45,856 nucleotides of DNA, taken from Alphaproteobacteria bacterium. Lineage in GTDB: Bacteria > Pseudomonadota > Alphaproteobacteria > Rhizobiales > Aestuariivirgaceae. The stretch spans positions 1-45,856 of the forward strand of contig JAHEBA010000018.1 of the NCBI GenBank assembly GCA_024642465.1, given 5' to 3'. Under the pieces are notes generated by a model. The model was not told where the DNA came from. It saw only the letters and a list, made by a program, of their open reading frames with translations, and did no database searches. Position numbers and translations under genes: made by a program. Positions 16,584 through 25,054 of the stretch are shown here, piece by piece (the stretch's first letter is position 1; every line of letters starts with the position of its first letter).

Positions 16584-17618
16584 ATGACCAAACAGACGCT
16601 TGAAGAAATCGCCGAAGCAATGGTGGCGCCCGGCAAGGGCATCCTCGCAGCCGACGAAAGCACCGGCACCATCAAGAAGCGCTTCGACTCGATCAACGTG
16701 GAATCGACCTTCGAGAACCGCCGCGACTATCGCGAGATGCTGTTCTGGGCGAAGGGCGCCATGAAGAAGAACATCTCCGGCGTGATCCTGTACGACGAGA
16801 CCATCCGACAGCGCACCGCCAACGACAAGCAGTCGCTGGTGGAGCTGATGATGGCATCCGGTTCCATCCCCGGCATCAAGGTGGATGCCGGCGCCCAGGA
16901 CCTTGCCGGTTATCCGGACGAGAAGATCACCGAAGGCCTCGACGGCCTGCGCGGCCGCCTGAACGAGTACTACAAGCTGGGTGCGCGCTTTGCGAAGTGG
17001 CGCGCCGTGATCACCATCGGCGAGCATATGCCGACCTACAACTGCATCCACGCCAACGCCCACGCGCTGGCCCGCTATGCCGCCCTGTGCCAGGAAAACG
17101 GCATCGTGCCGATCGTCGAGCCGGAAGTGCTCATGGACGGCCCCCACTCCGGCCACGACATCGAGCAGTGCTACGAAGTCACCGAGGCCGTGCTGAAGGA
17201 AACCTTCCAGGAGCTTTACCTCGCCGGCGTCATGCTGGAAGGCATGGTGCTGAAGCCGAACATGGTCATTCCGGGCCAGAAGTCCGGCAAGAAGGCCAAG
17301 CCGGAAGAAGTTGCCGACCTCACGGTCCAGTGCCTCAAGTCCTGCGTGCCGTCCGCCGTGCCGGGCATCGCCTTCCTGTCGGGCGGCCAGTCCGATATCG
17401 AGGCCACAGAGCACCTGTCGCTGATGAACTCACGCCACGACTTGCCGTGGACCCTGACCTTCTCCTATGGCCGCGCACTGCAGGCCGCAGCACTCAAGGC
17501 CTGGGGCGGCAAGAAGGAAAACGTCAAGAAGGCTCAGGACGCCTTCGCCCACCGCGCCGCCATGAACGGCCTTGCCTCCAAGGGCAAGTGGACCAAGGCC
17601 GCCGAGAAGGGCAAGTAA
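16584..17618 (+). CDS. Class I fructose-bisphosphate aldolase
   Basis: The 344-aa protein is the Schiff-base (metal-independent) class. G-I-L-A-A-D-E-S-T-G near the N-terminus and the strand V-L-K-P-N-M-V, whose Lys forms the imine with dihydroxyacetone phosphate, are diagnostic; S-G-G-Q-S is the phosphate-binding turn. It cleaves fructose 1,6-bisphosphate. It is last in the tkt-pgk-fba run. A CCCGGGG hairpin 15 bp downstream probably ends the transcript. Confidence 0.95.
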   Translation: MTKQTLEEIAEAMVAPGKGILAADESTGTIKKRFDSINVESTFENRRDYREMLFWAKGAMKKNISGVILYDETIRQRTANDKQSLVELMMASGSIPGIKVDAGAQDLAGYPDEKITEGLDGLRGRLNEYYKLGARFAKWRAVITIGEHMPTYNCIHANAHALARYAALCQENGIVPIVEPEVLMDGPHSGHDIEQCYEVTEAVLKETFQELYLAGVMLEGMVLKPNMVIPGQKSGKKAKPEEVADLTVQCLKSCVPSAVPGIAFLSGGQSDIEATEHLSLMNSRHDLPWTLTFSYGRALQAAALKAWGGKKENVKKAQDAFAHRAAMNGLASKGKWTKAAEKGK

Positions 17619-17632
17619 GCCCCTCACCTGTC

Positions 17633-17655
17633 ATCCCCGGGCTTGTCCCGGGGAT
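17633..17655. repeat. ATCCCCGGG hairpin repeat between convergent genes
   Basis: ATCCCCGGG (17633-17641) pairs perfectly with CCCGGGGAT (17647-17655) over a five-base loop. This is the widespread proteobacterial intergenic type (TCATCCCCGGG...CCCGGGGATCCA). It sits between the stops of fba and the permease; no U-run follows, so it may protect 3' ends rather than terminate. A related hairpin is at 37691-37711. Confidence 0.75.
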
Positions 17656-17663
17656 CCAGCCTG

Positions 17664-18893
17664 TCAAAGGACGAAGCTGGACACCAGGAACCCGAGGCAG
17701 GCCGCAAGGCCCGCCACGGGCACCCACGTCGGCACCCGCATCACGCCTTCTGGCGGTTCGGGCTCCTTCAGCTTGATGCGGATCAGCGCCCAGTTTACCA
17801 GCGAGAACACGCTCAGCGTTACCCGCGACGTCCACTCGGCCAGCGCTTCCAGCGGCACTGCCATCGCCAGCACAAGGATGATGGTCCCCACCAACAAGGT
17901 CGCCTTCAACGGCGTGCGCGTCAGGTCATGAACGTGCGACAGCCATGCCGGCAGGTGGCCCAGGTTCGACAGCCCGTACAGCACCCGCGAGGCCATCACC
18001 TCCTGCACGATCACTCCGTTCAGCGTGGCAACCGAGGCAATGCCGGCAATGACCAGCGCCGGAAACGGCGTGACCTGAGAGAACAGCAGGCTAATCGGCG
18101 CATCCGATGCCGCCAGATCGTCGATCGGCACCGACATCACCGCCACATAGGCAACAAGCACATAGAGCAGTGTCGAGATCACCAGCGTGAGACCGATGGC
18201 CCACGGCATGGTGCGCTCGGGCTCGATCACCTCCTCGGCCACGTTGACGATGTCCTCGAACCCGATGAACGCAAAGAAGGCAATCACCCCGGCAGACAAG
18301 ACGCCAGCCCACATCGCCCAGTTGCCCGGCTCCGGCACCACTTCGGGCAGCCGCATCAGCATGTCCGGCTGACCGATGAACCCGCCGCCGATCACCGCCA
18401 GCAGGCCGGTGATCTCGATGGCCGTCAGCACCGCCGCAAGACCCACCGATTCCATGATGCCCACAGCCGCAATCGCCGTCATCAGCAGCACGATCAGCGG
18501 CACCAGCGCTTCCGCCGGCAGCGGGATGAACTGCTGCACATACCCCACCGAACCGACGCAGATTGCGGCCGCGGACACCACGCCCGCGGCAACGATGCCC
18601 AGGCCCGCCGCCAGCGACAGCCACGCCCGCGAGAACGCCTTGTCGACGTACGCCGCCTCGCCCGCGCTGACCGGCAACCGGCCCGACAACTCGCTGTAGG
18701 ACGCCGCCGAGAACGACATCACGAAGGCAGCTGCAATGAACGCCAGCGGCGCCGGCATGCCGGCCCGGCCCGCCGTGACGCCAACCAGCACGTAGATGCC
18801 GGCGCCTATGGTCACGCCGAGGCCGTACAGCGTCACCAGCAGCAGCGTCAGCGAGCGCTTCAAGCCCTTGTGGGCGATGTCCTCACTTGCCAT
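17664..18893 (-). CDS. APC-family amino acid permease
   Basis: The 409-aa polytopic protein has about 11-12 hydrophobic segments. The N-terminal G-L-G-V-T-I-G-A-G-I-Y-V is the APC-superfamily substrate motif in TM1, and F-F-A-F-I-G-F-E-D-I-V-N-V-A-E-E-V is the conserved TM6 region. The ATG at 18893 is chosen over 18899 because AAGGAG then has an eight-base spacing. It probably imports an amino acid by proton or sodium symport. It is divergent from the proline-racemase-like gene 71 bp away, and a shared role in amino-acid use is possible. Confidence 0.88.
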   Translation of the reverse strand: MASEDIAHKGLKRSLTLLLVTLYGLGVTIGAGIYVLVGVTAGRAGMPAPLAFIAAAFVMSFSAASYSELSGRLPVSAGEAAYVDKAFSRAWLSLAAGLGIVAAGVVSAAAICVGSVGYVQQFIPLPAEALVPLIVLLMTAIAAVGIMESVGLAAVLTAIEITGLLAVIGGGFIGQPDMLMRLPEVVPEPGNWAMWAGVLSAGVIAFFAFIGFEDIVNVAEEVIEPERTMPWAIGLTLVISTLLYVLVAYVAVMSVPIDDLAASDAPISLLFSQVTPFPALVIAGIASVATLNGVIVQEVMASRVLYGLSNLGHLPAWLSHVHDLTRTPLKATLLVGTIILVLAMAVPLEALAEWTSRVTLSVFSLVNWALIRIKLKEPEPPEGVMRVPTWVPVAGLAACLGFLVSSFVL

Positions 18894-18964
18894 GTGCATT
18901 GCTCCTTGCCACTGTCACGCTCGCACACCGCAACTGATGCTTCCTTGAGATTGATCAAGCCGAA

Positions 18965-19999
18965 ATGACCCGCACCACCAGACTCATCCACATCGTCTCC
19001 GCCCATGCCGAAGGCGAGGTCGGCGACGTCATCGTCGGCGGCGTGGCACCTCCGCCCGGCGACACCTTGTGGCAACAGCGCAAGTTCATTGCCGAGGACA
19101 AGTCCTTGCGAAACTTCGTGCTCAACGAACCGCGTGGCGGCGTCTTCCGCCACATCAACCTGCTGGTCCCGGCAAAGCACCCGGACGCGACGTTCGGCTT
19201 CATCATCATGGAGCCGGAGCACACCCCGCCCATGTCCGGTTCCAACTCCATCTGCGTGGCGACCGTGCTGCTCGACACCGGCCTGGTGGAAATGCGCGAG
19301 CCCGAGACCCGCTTCAACATAGAGGCGCCCGCCGGTCTCGTTGCCGTCACCGCGCGCTGCGAGAACGGCAAGGCAAAGTCGATCACGGTGCGCAACGTGC
19401 CATCGTTCGCAGACAAGCTGGACGCGAAGCTGGAAGTGGAAGGCATCGGCACCCTCACCGTCGATACCGCCTATGGCGGCGACAGCTTCGTCATCGCCGA
19501 TGCACGCGCTCTGGGCTTCAAGGTCGCGCCGGACGAGGCCCGCGACATCGCCGCGACAGGCGCCAGGATCACCGCCGCCGCCAACGAGCAACTTGGCTTC
19601 ACCCATCCGGACAATCCGGACTGGAATCACATCTCGTTTTGCCAGCTCGCCATGCCGGTTGTGGATGAAGGCGGCGTGCCGACAGGCCGCAATGCGGTGG
19701 TCATAGACCCGGCCAAGATCGACCGTTCGCCCACCGGCACCGGCTGCTCGGCGCGCATGGCGGTGCTGCACGCCCGCGGCCTGCTCAAACAGGGTGACCG
19801 CTTCGCCGGCATCTCCATCCTGGGATCGCGCTTCGACTGCCGGCTTGAGGAAGTCACGCAGGTTGGCGGCCGCACGGCAATCATCCCCTCCATTACCGGC
19901 AGGGCATGGGTGACCAGCACACGGCAGGAAATGCTTGACCCAGACGATCCGTGGCCCGAAGGCTACCGGCTCAGTGACACATGGCCGGTCAAGGTGTGA
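18965..19999 (+). CDS. Proline racemase superfamily enzyme with Ser/Thr catalytic pair
   Basis: The 344-aa protein has the full proline racemase/hydroxyproline epimerase fold. The first catalytic site, normally M-C-G-H, reads M-S-G-S-N with Ser91, and the second, normally D-R-S-P-C-G-x-G, reads D-R-S-P-T-G-T-G with Thr257. Cys/Cys members racemise or epimerise; Cys/Thr members dehydrate trans-3-hydroxy-L-proline. A Ser/Thr pair is unlike both, so a hydroxyproline dehydratase-like or other reaction is possible and racemisation is unlikely. It is divergent from an amino-acid permease, which fits amino-acid catabolism. No signal peptide. Confidence 0.82.
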   Translation: MTRTTRLIHIVSAHAEGEVGDVIVGGVAPPPGDTLWQQRKFIAEDKSLRNFVLNEPRGGVFRHINLLVPAKHPDATFGFIIMEPEHTPPMSGSNSICVATVLLDTGLVEMREPETRFNIEAPAGLVAVTARCENGKAKSITVRNVPSFADKLDAKLEVEGIGTLTVDTAYGGDSFVIADARALGFKVAPDEARDIAATGARITAAANEQLGFTHPDNPDWNHISFCQLAMPVVDEGGVPTGRNAVVIDPAKIDRSPTGTGCSARMAVLHARGLLKQGDRFAGISILGSRFDCRLEEVTQVGGRTAIIPSITGRAWVTSTRQEMLDPDDPWPEGYRLSDTWPVKV

Positions 20000-20041
20000 T
20001 ACCAAGGCCCCGTCATCAAAACATGAAATGATTCGCCTGCC

Positions 20042-20650
20042 ATGCCTGCTGAACAGACAGACGACCTGCCCAACTGCCGCCTTTTCCTGCTGCCACCTTC
20101 AGGCCTCGACGCAGACAGGATTGCTGCCTGCGTCGCCGCAGCGGCAAAGGCGGGCGATGTGGCCTGCCTGGTTCTGCCGCCGGACCGGGAACTGATCGGG
20201 AAAGTGATGCTGCAGGCACAGGACATGGACATCGCCGTACTGGTTGCCGATGACGCCCGCGCGGCTGCCTACGCGAAGGCTGACGGCGTGCACGTCAGCA
20301 CCTCGCGGCAGAATGCCGAGGCGGCGCGCAAGTCGCTGGGCCAGAAGGTAAGCATCGGCCTGCTGGCTTCCGGCTCCCGTCACGCGGCGATGGAGGCCGG
20401 CGAAGGCAGCATCGACTACATCGCCTTCGACCTTTCCGGCCCCGCCGGCCAGGACCTGCTGGAGTGGTGGACGCCGCTGTTCGAAGTGCCGGCCGTGGGG
20501 CTGAATTCGCCGGACGAAGACAGCTGCATCGATGCCATGGAAGCCGGTGCCGACTTCGTCATGCCGCCTGCCGCCATGTGGGACAGCCCCGAAACAGCTG
20601 GCGACATCGCCGCCCGGCTGACCGAGGCAGGACGAAGGAACCCGTCATGA
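20042..20650 (+). CDS. ThiE-like (thiamine phosphate synthase family) protein, divergent
   Basis: The 202-aa protein is a ThiE/TenI-type TIM barrel: R-L-F-L-L-P-P strand at the start, A-D-G-V-H-V-S in the middle, I-D-Y-I-A-F-D and A-G-A-D-F-V-M late. The phosphate- and pyrimidine-binding motifs of true ThiE (such as Q-x-R/K early and G-x-S-x-H-T) are degenerate, so catalysis of HMP-PP plus thiazole-P coupling is doubtful. Its stop overlaps the next gene's start (ATGA), so it is translationally coupled to the Sel1-repeat protein. It starts 42 bp after the racemase-like gene. Confidence 0.65.
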   Translation: MPAEQTDDLPNCRLFLLPPSGLDADRIAACVAAAAKAGDVACLVLPPDRELIGKVMLQAQDMDIAVLVADDARAAAYAKADGVHVSTSRQNAEAARKSLGQKVSIGLLASGSRHAAMEAGEGSIDYIAFDLSGPAGQDLLEWWTPLFEVPAVGLNSPDEDSCIDAMEAGADFVMPPAAMWDSPETAGDIAARLTEAGRRNPS

Positions 20651-21615
20651 AGCGGGCCGCCCTGTTCCTTGCAGCATCGCTGGCGCTCGCCACGCAGGCG
20701 CTGGCCCAGTCCGGCACCATGGCGCCCACCTTCAAGGAGGCCGCTGCGCTGTACTCGGACGAGAACTACGCGGCTGCCTACGAGATTGCGGCGCCGCTCG
20801 CGACCGGCGGCAATGTCGACGCCATGATCATGCTGGCCGAAATGTACGAACAGGGCCTTGGCCGCGACAAGGACATGCCGACCGCCATCCAGTGGTATGA
20901 CACCGCCGCCGCCCAGGGCAGCGTGCCGGCCATGTTCCGCCTCGGCATGATCTACCTGCGCGGACCGAAAGCCGTCGCCGATCCGGCCAAGGCAAAGCAA
21001 TGGTTCACCCAGGCAGCCGAGGCCGGCAACATGGAAGCCGCCAACGAACTCGGCCTGATGCACTACCAGGGCAATGGCGGCCAGGCAGACCCGGAAGCGG
21101 CGGCTCGGCTGATCCGCAAGGCAGCCGAGTCAGGCCTTGCCCAGGCGCAATACAACCTCGGCCTGCTCTACGCCAATGGTCATGGCGTCGAGCAGAACGC
21201 ATCGGCTGCCGGAGACTGGTTCCAGAAAGCCGCGCTCAGCGGCCTGCCGCAGGCCGCGCTCGACTACGGGCTGATGGTCTACAACGGTGATGGCGGCATC
21301 CGGAAGGACCAGGAAATCGGCGCCCAGTGGCTGCTGGTGGCCGCCAATGCCGGCCTGGCAGACGCCCAGCTTCTGATGGCCCGCATTCTCGCTTCAGGCA
21401 GGGGTGCGGAGAAGGACCGCGTTGAGGCCGGAAAGTTCTATCTGCTGGCCAGGCAGGCGGGGAAGACCGACCCGGATCTCGACGTGATGTACGAGAACCT
21501 ATCGTCGCCGCAAAAGGGCGATGCCGAACGCCGGGCCCGGGTATTTGCCGAAGAGCTGAAACGCAACCGGCTCAATCCGTCCGGCGGCAAGTCCGACAGC
21601 GCCACCACCAACTGA
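20647..21615 (+). CDS. Exported Sel1-repeat (TPR-like) protein
   Basis: The 322-aa product starts with a signal peptide (M-K-R-A-A-L-F-L-A-A-S-L-A-L-A, cleavage likely after A-L-A near residue 20). Six or so Sel1-like repeats follow, each with the A-x-x-x-L-G-x-x-Y/H-x-x-G pattern (for example L-G-L-M-H-Y-Q-G-N-G and L-G-L-L-Y-A-N-G-H-G). Sel1 proteins scaffold protein-protein contacts, often in the periplasm. The ATGA overlap with the ThiE-like gene fixes the start. It converges with the OmpA-like gene, with four bases between stops. Confidence 0.87.
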   Translation: MKRAALFLAASLALATQALAQSGTMAPTFKEAAALYSDENYAAAYEIAAPLATGGNVDAMIMLAEMYEQGLGRDKDMPTAIQWYDTAAAQGSVPAMFRLGMIYLRGPKAVADPAKAKQWFTQAAEAGNMEAANELGLMHYQGNGGQADPEAAARLIRKAAESGLAQAQYNLGLLYANGHGVEQNASAAGDWFQKAALSGLPQAALDYGLMVYNGDGGIRKDQEIGAQWLLVAANAGLADAQLLMARILASGRGAEKDRVEAGKFYLLARQAGKTDPDLDVMYENLSSPQKGDAERRARVFAEELKRNRLNPSGGKSDSATTN

Positions 21616-21619
21616 TCCC

Positions 21620-22654
21620 CTACCTGGTCGTCAGCTTCAGCTCGATGCGGCGGTTGCGGGTCTTGGCCTCTTCCGAAGTTCCTGGATCAAGCGGCTGGAA
21701 CTCGCCGAAGCCGGCCGCCACCAGGTGCTTTGGCGGAATACCGGCCTCGGCCAGCGCCTCCACCACGGCAATGGCGCGAGCCGACGACAGCACCCAGTTG
21801 GATGGAAACTGCGGCGTATTGATCGGGTCGTCGTCGGTATGACCATCCACCTGCAACACCCAGTTCAGGTCTTCCGGAATCTCTGTGACCAGCTGCTGCA
21901 TGGCTAGCGCCAGCTTGGCGATCTCCTGCCGGCCCGTCGGCGAGAGCGATGCCTCGCCCTTGCCGAACAGCACTTCCGACTGGAACACGAAGCGGTCGCC
22001 CACCACGCGGATGTCCTCGCGGTCAGCCAGGATGCGCCGCAGCCGCCCGAAGAATTCCGAACGGAACCTGTTCAGTTCCTGCACCCGCTGCGCCAGCGCC
22101 ACGTTGAGCCTGCGGCCAAGGTCGGCAATCTGCGAACGGCTTTCCTGATCCTGCTTCTCAGCCGCGTCCAGCGCGTCGTTGAGCACCCCGATCTGGCGTC
22201 TGAGCGCCGCGATCTGCTGGTTCAGCAGTTCGATCCGCGCCAATGCATCGGCGGACACCTTCTGCTCGGCGTCAAGCTTGCCCTGAAGCGCTGATATCTG
22301 CGAACCCGCCTTGTCGCCGCGAGCCGTAAAGGTATCGACGATGCCCTGCAGTTCCGCCGTCTGGTCACGCGCCGACTTGAGATCGTCGGTCAGCGCCGAC
22401 AGCGTCGTTTCGAGCTCGGTCTTGGACGACTTCTCCAGTGCCAGCAGCTCGGTCAGCTCGGCAATCTCGTTGCGCAGCCGCGACAGCGCCGAATCCTGGC
22501 CCGAAATTTCCCGCGCCTGCAGGAACTGCGTGATCATGAACACCGACAACAGGAACGTGATCACCAGCAGCAACTGCGCCATGGCGTCCACGAATCCCGG
22601 CCAGTAGAAGCCGGTATCCTGCCGGTTGCGGCGTCCTCTCGAAAGCCCGGCCAT
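21620..22654 (-). CDS. OmpA/MotB-like peptidoglycan-binding membrane protein
   Basis: The 344-aa protein has one N-terminal transmembrane helix (about residues 20-45, with an acidic residue at its start in F-V-D-A-M-A-Q-L-L-L-V), a long coiled coil (about 50-195), and a C-terminal OmpA-like domain with V-D-G-H-T-D-D, L-S-S-A-R-A and N-R-R-I-E-L. This is MotB architecture, and the Asp in the helix could be the proton site. It starts three bases after the ExbB/MotA-like gene, implying a stator-like complex spanning from inner membrane to peptidoglycan. It is not flagellar by context. Confidence 0.88.
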   Translation of the reverse strand: MAGLSRGRRNRQDTGFYWPGFVDAMAQLLLVITFLLSVFMITQFLQAREISGQDSALSRLRNEIAELTELLALEKSSKTELETTLSALTDDLKSARDQTAELQGIVDTFTARGDKAGSQISALQGKLDAEQKVSADALARIELLNQQIAALRRQIGVLNDALDAAEKQDQESRSQIADLGRRLNVALAQRVQELNRFRSEFFGRLRRILADREDIRVVGDRFVFQSEVLFGKGEASLSPTGRQEIAKLALAMQQLVTEIPEDLNWVLQVDGHTDDDPINTPQFPSNWVLSSARAIAVVEALAEAGIPPKHLVAAGFGEFQPLDPGTSEEAKTRNRRIELKLTTR

Positions 22655-22657
22655 CGC

Positions 22658-23680
22658 TTAGCCCCGGCCCGGCGGGTTGCTGCCGACCCGCGCCAGCATG
22701 CGCTTGATCTCGGCGTTCTGCTCGGACTGCTGTTGCGCCCATTGGCGCACCACCTTCTGCTCCTCGCGCATCTGCTGCACCAGCCCATGCACCGCCGTTG
22801 CAAGCTGCTCCATCGCCTCGGCGCTGTTGCCGCCCTGGCTTGCCTGGATCGAGTTTTCCAGAGTCCGCCCGATCCGCTCCATGCCGGAGCGCAACGTCGA
22901 CATCTCCGCCTGGATGTGCGGCGGCAGGTCGAGGCCGGTTCCATAGTCGCCCGCATCGATGTCGGTCAGCGTTGCCAGCCAGTCCTCGAGGTCGTTGTAG
23001 AACCGGTTCTGCGCCTGACCCGCCTGAAGTTCGAGGAAACCGAGGATCAGTGACCCGGCAAGGCCGAACAGCGATGATGAGAACGAGGTGCCCATGCCCG
23101 CCAGCGGCGCTTCGAGACCCGCCTTGAGCTCCTCGAACACAGTGCCTGACTGGGCCGTGGAAATGTTGAGGTTGCGGATCGTGTCGCCCACCGCCGCCAC
23201 CGTCTGCAACAGGCCCCAGAACGTGCCGAGCAGGCCGAGGAAGATGAGCAGGCCGATGATGTAGCGCGAAATGTCGCGCGCCTCGTCAAGGCGCGAAGCC
23301 AGCGAGTCGAGCAGCGAACGCAACGTGATTGGCGACAGGATGGTCAGCCCGGCCCGGTCGCGCAACTGGGCAGCCATCGGCGCCAGCAGGGTCGGCTTGT
23401 ACGGTATTTCCAGCCCCGGGTCGGCGATACGGAAGCTGTTCACCCAGTTCACTTCCGGCCAAAGCCGGAACACCGTGCGGAACGTGTAGGCCACGCCCAG
23501 CACCAGCACCAGCACGATCATGCCGTTGAGTCCCGGATTGGCCATGAACGCGGTCTGGATATTGGGATAGAGGACGGCCGCGGCGAGGCAGATGAGAATG
23601 GTGAACACCGCCATGCGCACGAGGTAAACCCGTGGCAACTCGAGAACTTTCAGATTATCCGATGTCAGCATGCCGCTCAT
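22658..23680 (-). CDS. MotA/TolQ/ExbB-like proton channel protein
   Basis: The protein is 340 aa with about four hydrophobic segments (near 20-40, 50-68, 138-162 and 195-222). The stretch L-L-G-T-F-W-G-L-L-Q-T-V and the G-M-G-T-S-F-S-S-S-L-F-G-L-A-G-S segment match the conserved pore helices of the family. The C-terminal ~110 residues are a charged coiled coil. It pairs with the OmpA-like protein three bases downstream. An ATG at 23671 is an alternative start and has the better spacing to the AGGA site. No TolA, TolB or ExbD lies nearby. Confidence 0.85.
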   Translation of the reverse strand: MSGMLTSDNLKVLELPRVYLVRMAVFTILICLAAAVLYPNIQTAFMANPGLNGMIVLVLVLGVAYTFRTVFRLWPEVNWVNSFRIADPGLEIPYKPTLLAPMAAQLRDRAGLTILSPITLRSLLDSLASRLDEARDISRYIIGLLIFLGLLGTFWGLLQTVAAVGDTIRNLNISTAQSGTVFEELKAGLEAPLAGMGTSFSSSLFGLAGSLILGFLELQAGQAQNRFYNDLEDWLATLTDIDAGDYGTGLDLPPHIQAEMSTLRSGMERIGRTLENSIQASQGGNSAEAMEQLATAVHGLVQQMREEQKVVRQWAQQQSEQNAEIKRMLARVGSNPPGRG

Positions 23681-23846
23681 ATCCTGCCTGTTTCAGCGCC
23701 TTTGCCCGGCCGCGCCGCAATCCCCTCCAGCCTGGCTGATTTGCCGGGCCAGTGTAGCCGATTGCGGCGGGTTGTCACCCCGCTATCCAGCCGATCCTGC
23801 AATCGAGCCATGGCGTTTTCTTGTCGGAACTGCGATCATCGCGGCC

Positions 23847-24197
23847 ATGCTTTATCTAGCCCTGAAGGCCCTGCTGTCCGGCCTCATCATTGCTGTCGTA
23901 TCCGAGGTTTCTCGCCGTGCGCCTGCCCTCGGCGCACTCATCGTATCGCTGCCGCTGGTTTCGCTGCTGGCCATCATGTGGCTGTGGCACGACACCCGCG
24001 ATGCGGCACGCATAGCCGATCACGCCCAGGCCACCTTCTGGTACGTGCTGCCGTCAATGCCGATGTTCCTGGTGCTACCGTGGCTGCTGCGCTCGGGCTG
24101 CGGCTTCTGGCCGTCGCTGGCCGGCGTTTGCGTCATGACCGTCATGCTCTACGCCATCATGGTGTGGACGCTCTCCCGGTTCGGGATTAGTCTCTGA
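23847..24197 (+). CDS. DUF3147-like small membrane protein
   Basis: The 116-aa protein has about four hydrophobic helices (M-L-Y-L-A-L-K-A-L-L-S-G start, then L-I-V-S-L-P-L-V-S-L-L-A-I-M-W-L-W). The ATG at 23847 is chosen because the upstream part of the frame reads as non-membrane, Pro/Cys-rich sequence. S-L-P-L-V-S followed by a short loop and W-L-W-H-D fits the DUF3147 pattern as I know it. Function unknown. It converges with the inositol monophosphatase gene across a palindromic repeat. Confidence 0.7.
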   Translation: MLYLALKALLSGLIIAVVSEVSRRAPALGALIVSLPLVSLLAIMWLWHDTRDAARIADHAQATFWYVLPSMPMFLVLPWLLRSGCGFWPSLAGVCVMTVMLYAIMVWTLSRFGISL

Positions 24198-24199
24198 GA

Positions 24200-24243
24200 G
24201 CTTTTGCAGGAAAAGTGGGAACCGGTTTTCCGTCCGCAAAAGC
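24200..24243. repeat. Palindromic intergenic repeat, copy 2 (convergent gene ends)
   Basis: The outer stem GCTTTTGC (24200-24207) pairs with GCAAAAGC (24236-24243); the inner GGAAAA pairs with TTTTCC. The inner core and the GTCC after it match copy 1 at 9213-9258, while the outer stem is different in sequence but still complementary. It lies between two convergent stops. Confidence 0.78.
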
Positions 24244-24249
24244 GACAAA

Positions 24250-25044
24250 TCAAACCTTCGCCGCCTTCAGGCAATCGCCAAGCTGGGCCGAGATCAGCTC
24301 GTTGCCGGCCAGAATGTTGCCCGTGGCCAGCACGTCGGCAGCCCCGTCGATGTCCCTTGCAAAGCCGCCCGCCTCGCGCACCAGAACGATGCCGGCGCAG
24401 ATGTCCCACGGCTTGAGGCCGCGTTCCCAATAACCGTCGAGGCGACCTGCCGCCACCCAGGCAAGGTCCAGCGATGCCGTGCCCGCCCGCCGCAAGCCGG
24501 AGGCCTTGGCCTGCACCTGGGCCAGTTCGGCCCGGAATTCCACGTGGTCGCCGCGGCCGCGATGCGGCATGCCGCAGGCGATGACCGCGTCATGGATGTC
24601 ACGGCGCGCCGCCACCCGGATCCGCCGGTCGTTGAGGTAGGCCCCGCCGCCGCGCTCTGCTGCGAACAGTTCGTCGGTGATCGGGTTGTACACGACACCG
24701 GCCACCGGTTCGCCATTGCGCGTTAGCCCGATTGAGATGGCAAAGTGCGGAATGCCGTGAATGAAGTTCGTGGTCCCGTCGATGGGGTCTACCACCCACA
24801 CGTGCTGGCCGTCCTTGCCCTTGATCTCGCCTGCCTCTTCCAGCAGAAAGCCCCATTGCGGACGCGCCTTGGACAGTTCCTCGCGCACCACGTCTTCCGC
24901 CTTGCGATCGGCGCGCGTGACGAAGTCCGCCGGACCTTTCTGCGACACCTGTAGGTTGACCACTTCGCCGAAATCGCGCGTGATGGCGCGTGCAGCCTTG
25001 CGCGCAGCATTGATCATCACGGTTACGAGCGGTGAAGCAGCCAT
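24250..25044 (-). CDS. Inositol monophosphatase family protein (SuhB-like)
   Basis: The 264-aa length is standard. The metal-binding motif W-V-V-D-P-I-D-G-T-T-N-F-I-H-G, the upstream L-L-E-E-A-G-E Glu site and the C-terminal L-K-P-W-D-I-C-A-G motif are intact, so a Mg-dependent phosphatase acting on inositol-1-phosphate or related sugar phosphates is likely. Proteins of this class also act as SuhB in rRNA transcription in enterobacteria. Its start lies ten bases after the efp stop, so the two are co-transcribed. Confidence 0.92.
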   Translation of the reverse strand: MAASPLVTVMINAARKAARAITRDFGEVVNLQVSQKGPADFVTRADRKAEDVVREELSKARPQWGFLLEEAGEIKGKDGQHVWVVDPIDGTTNFIHGIPHFAISIGLTRNGEPVAGVVYNPITDELFAAERGGGAYLNDRRIRVAARRDIHDAVIACGMPHRGRGDHVEFRAELAQVQAKASGLRRAGTASLDLAWVAAGRLDGYWERGLKPWDICAGIVLVREAGGFARDIDGAADVLATGNILAGNELISAQLGDCLKAAKV

Positions 25045-25054
25045 CTGATCTGGC

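Noticed and set aside
15744..17414. A 556-codon open frame on the minus strand over pgk and fba
   Set aside because: Antisense shadow of two certain glycolytic genes; biased composition and no motif.
17643..18968. A 441-codon open frame on the plus strand opposite the permease
   Set aside because: The product is an Arg/His/Gln-rich low-complexity string; the minus-strand permease has clear membrane helices.
21620..23680. Zorya anti-phage system (ZorA/ZorB)
   Set aside because: Only the generic channel and OmpA-like pair are present; no ZorC/D/E genes, and the surroundings are housekeeping genes.
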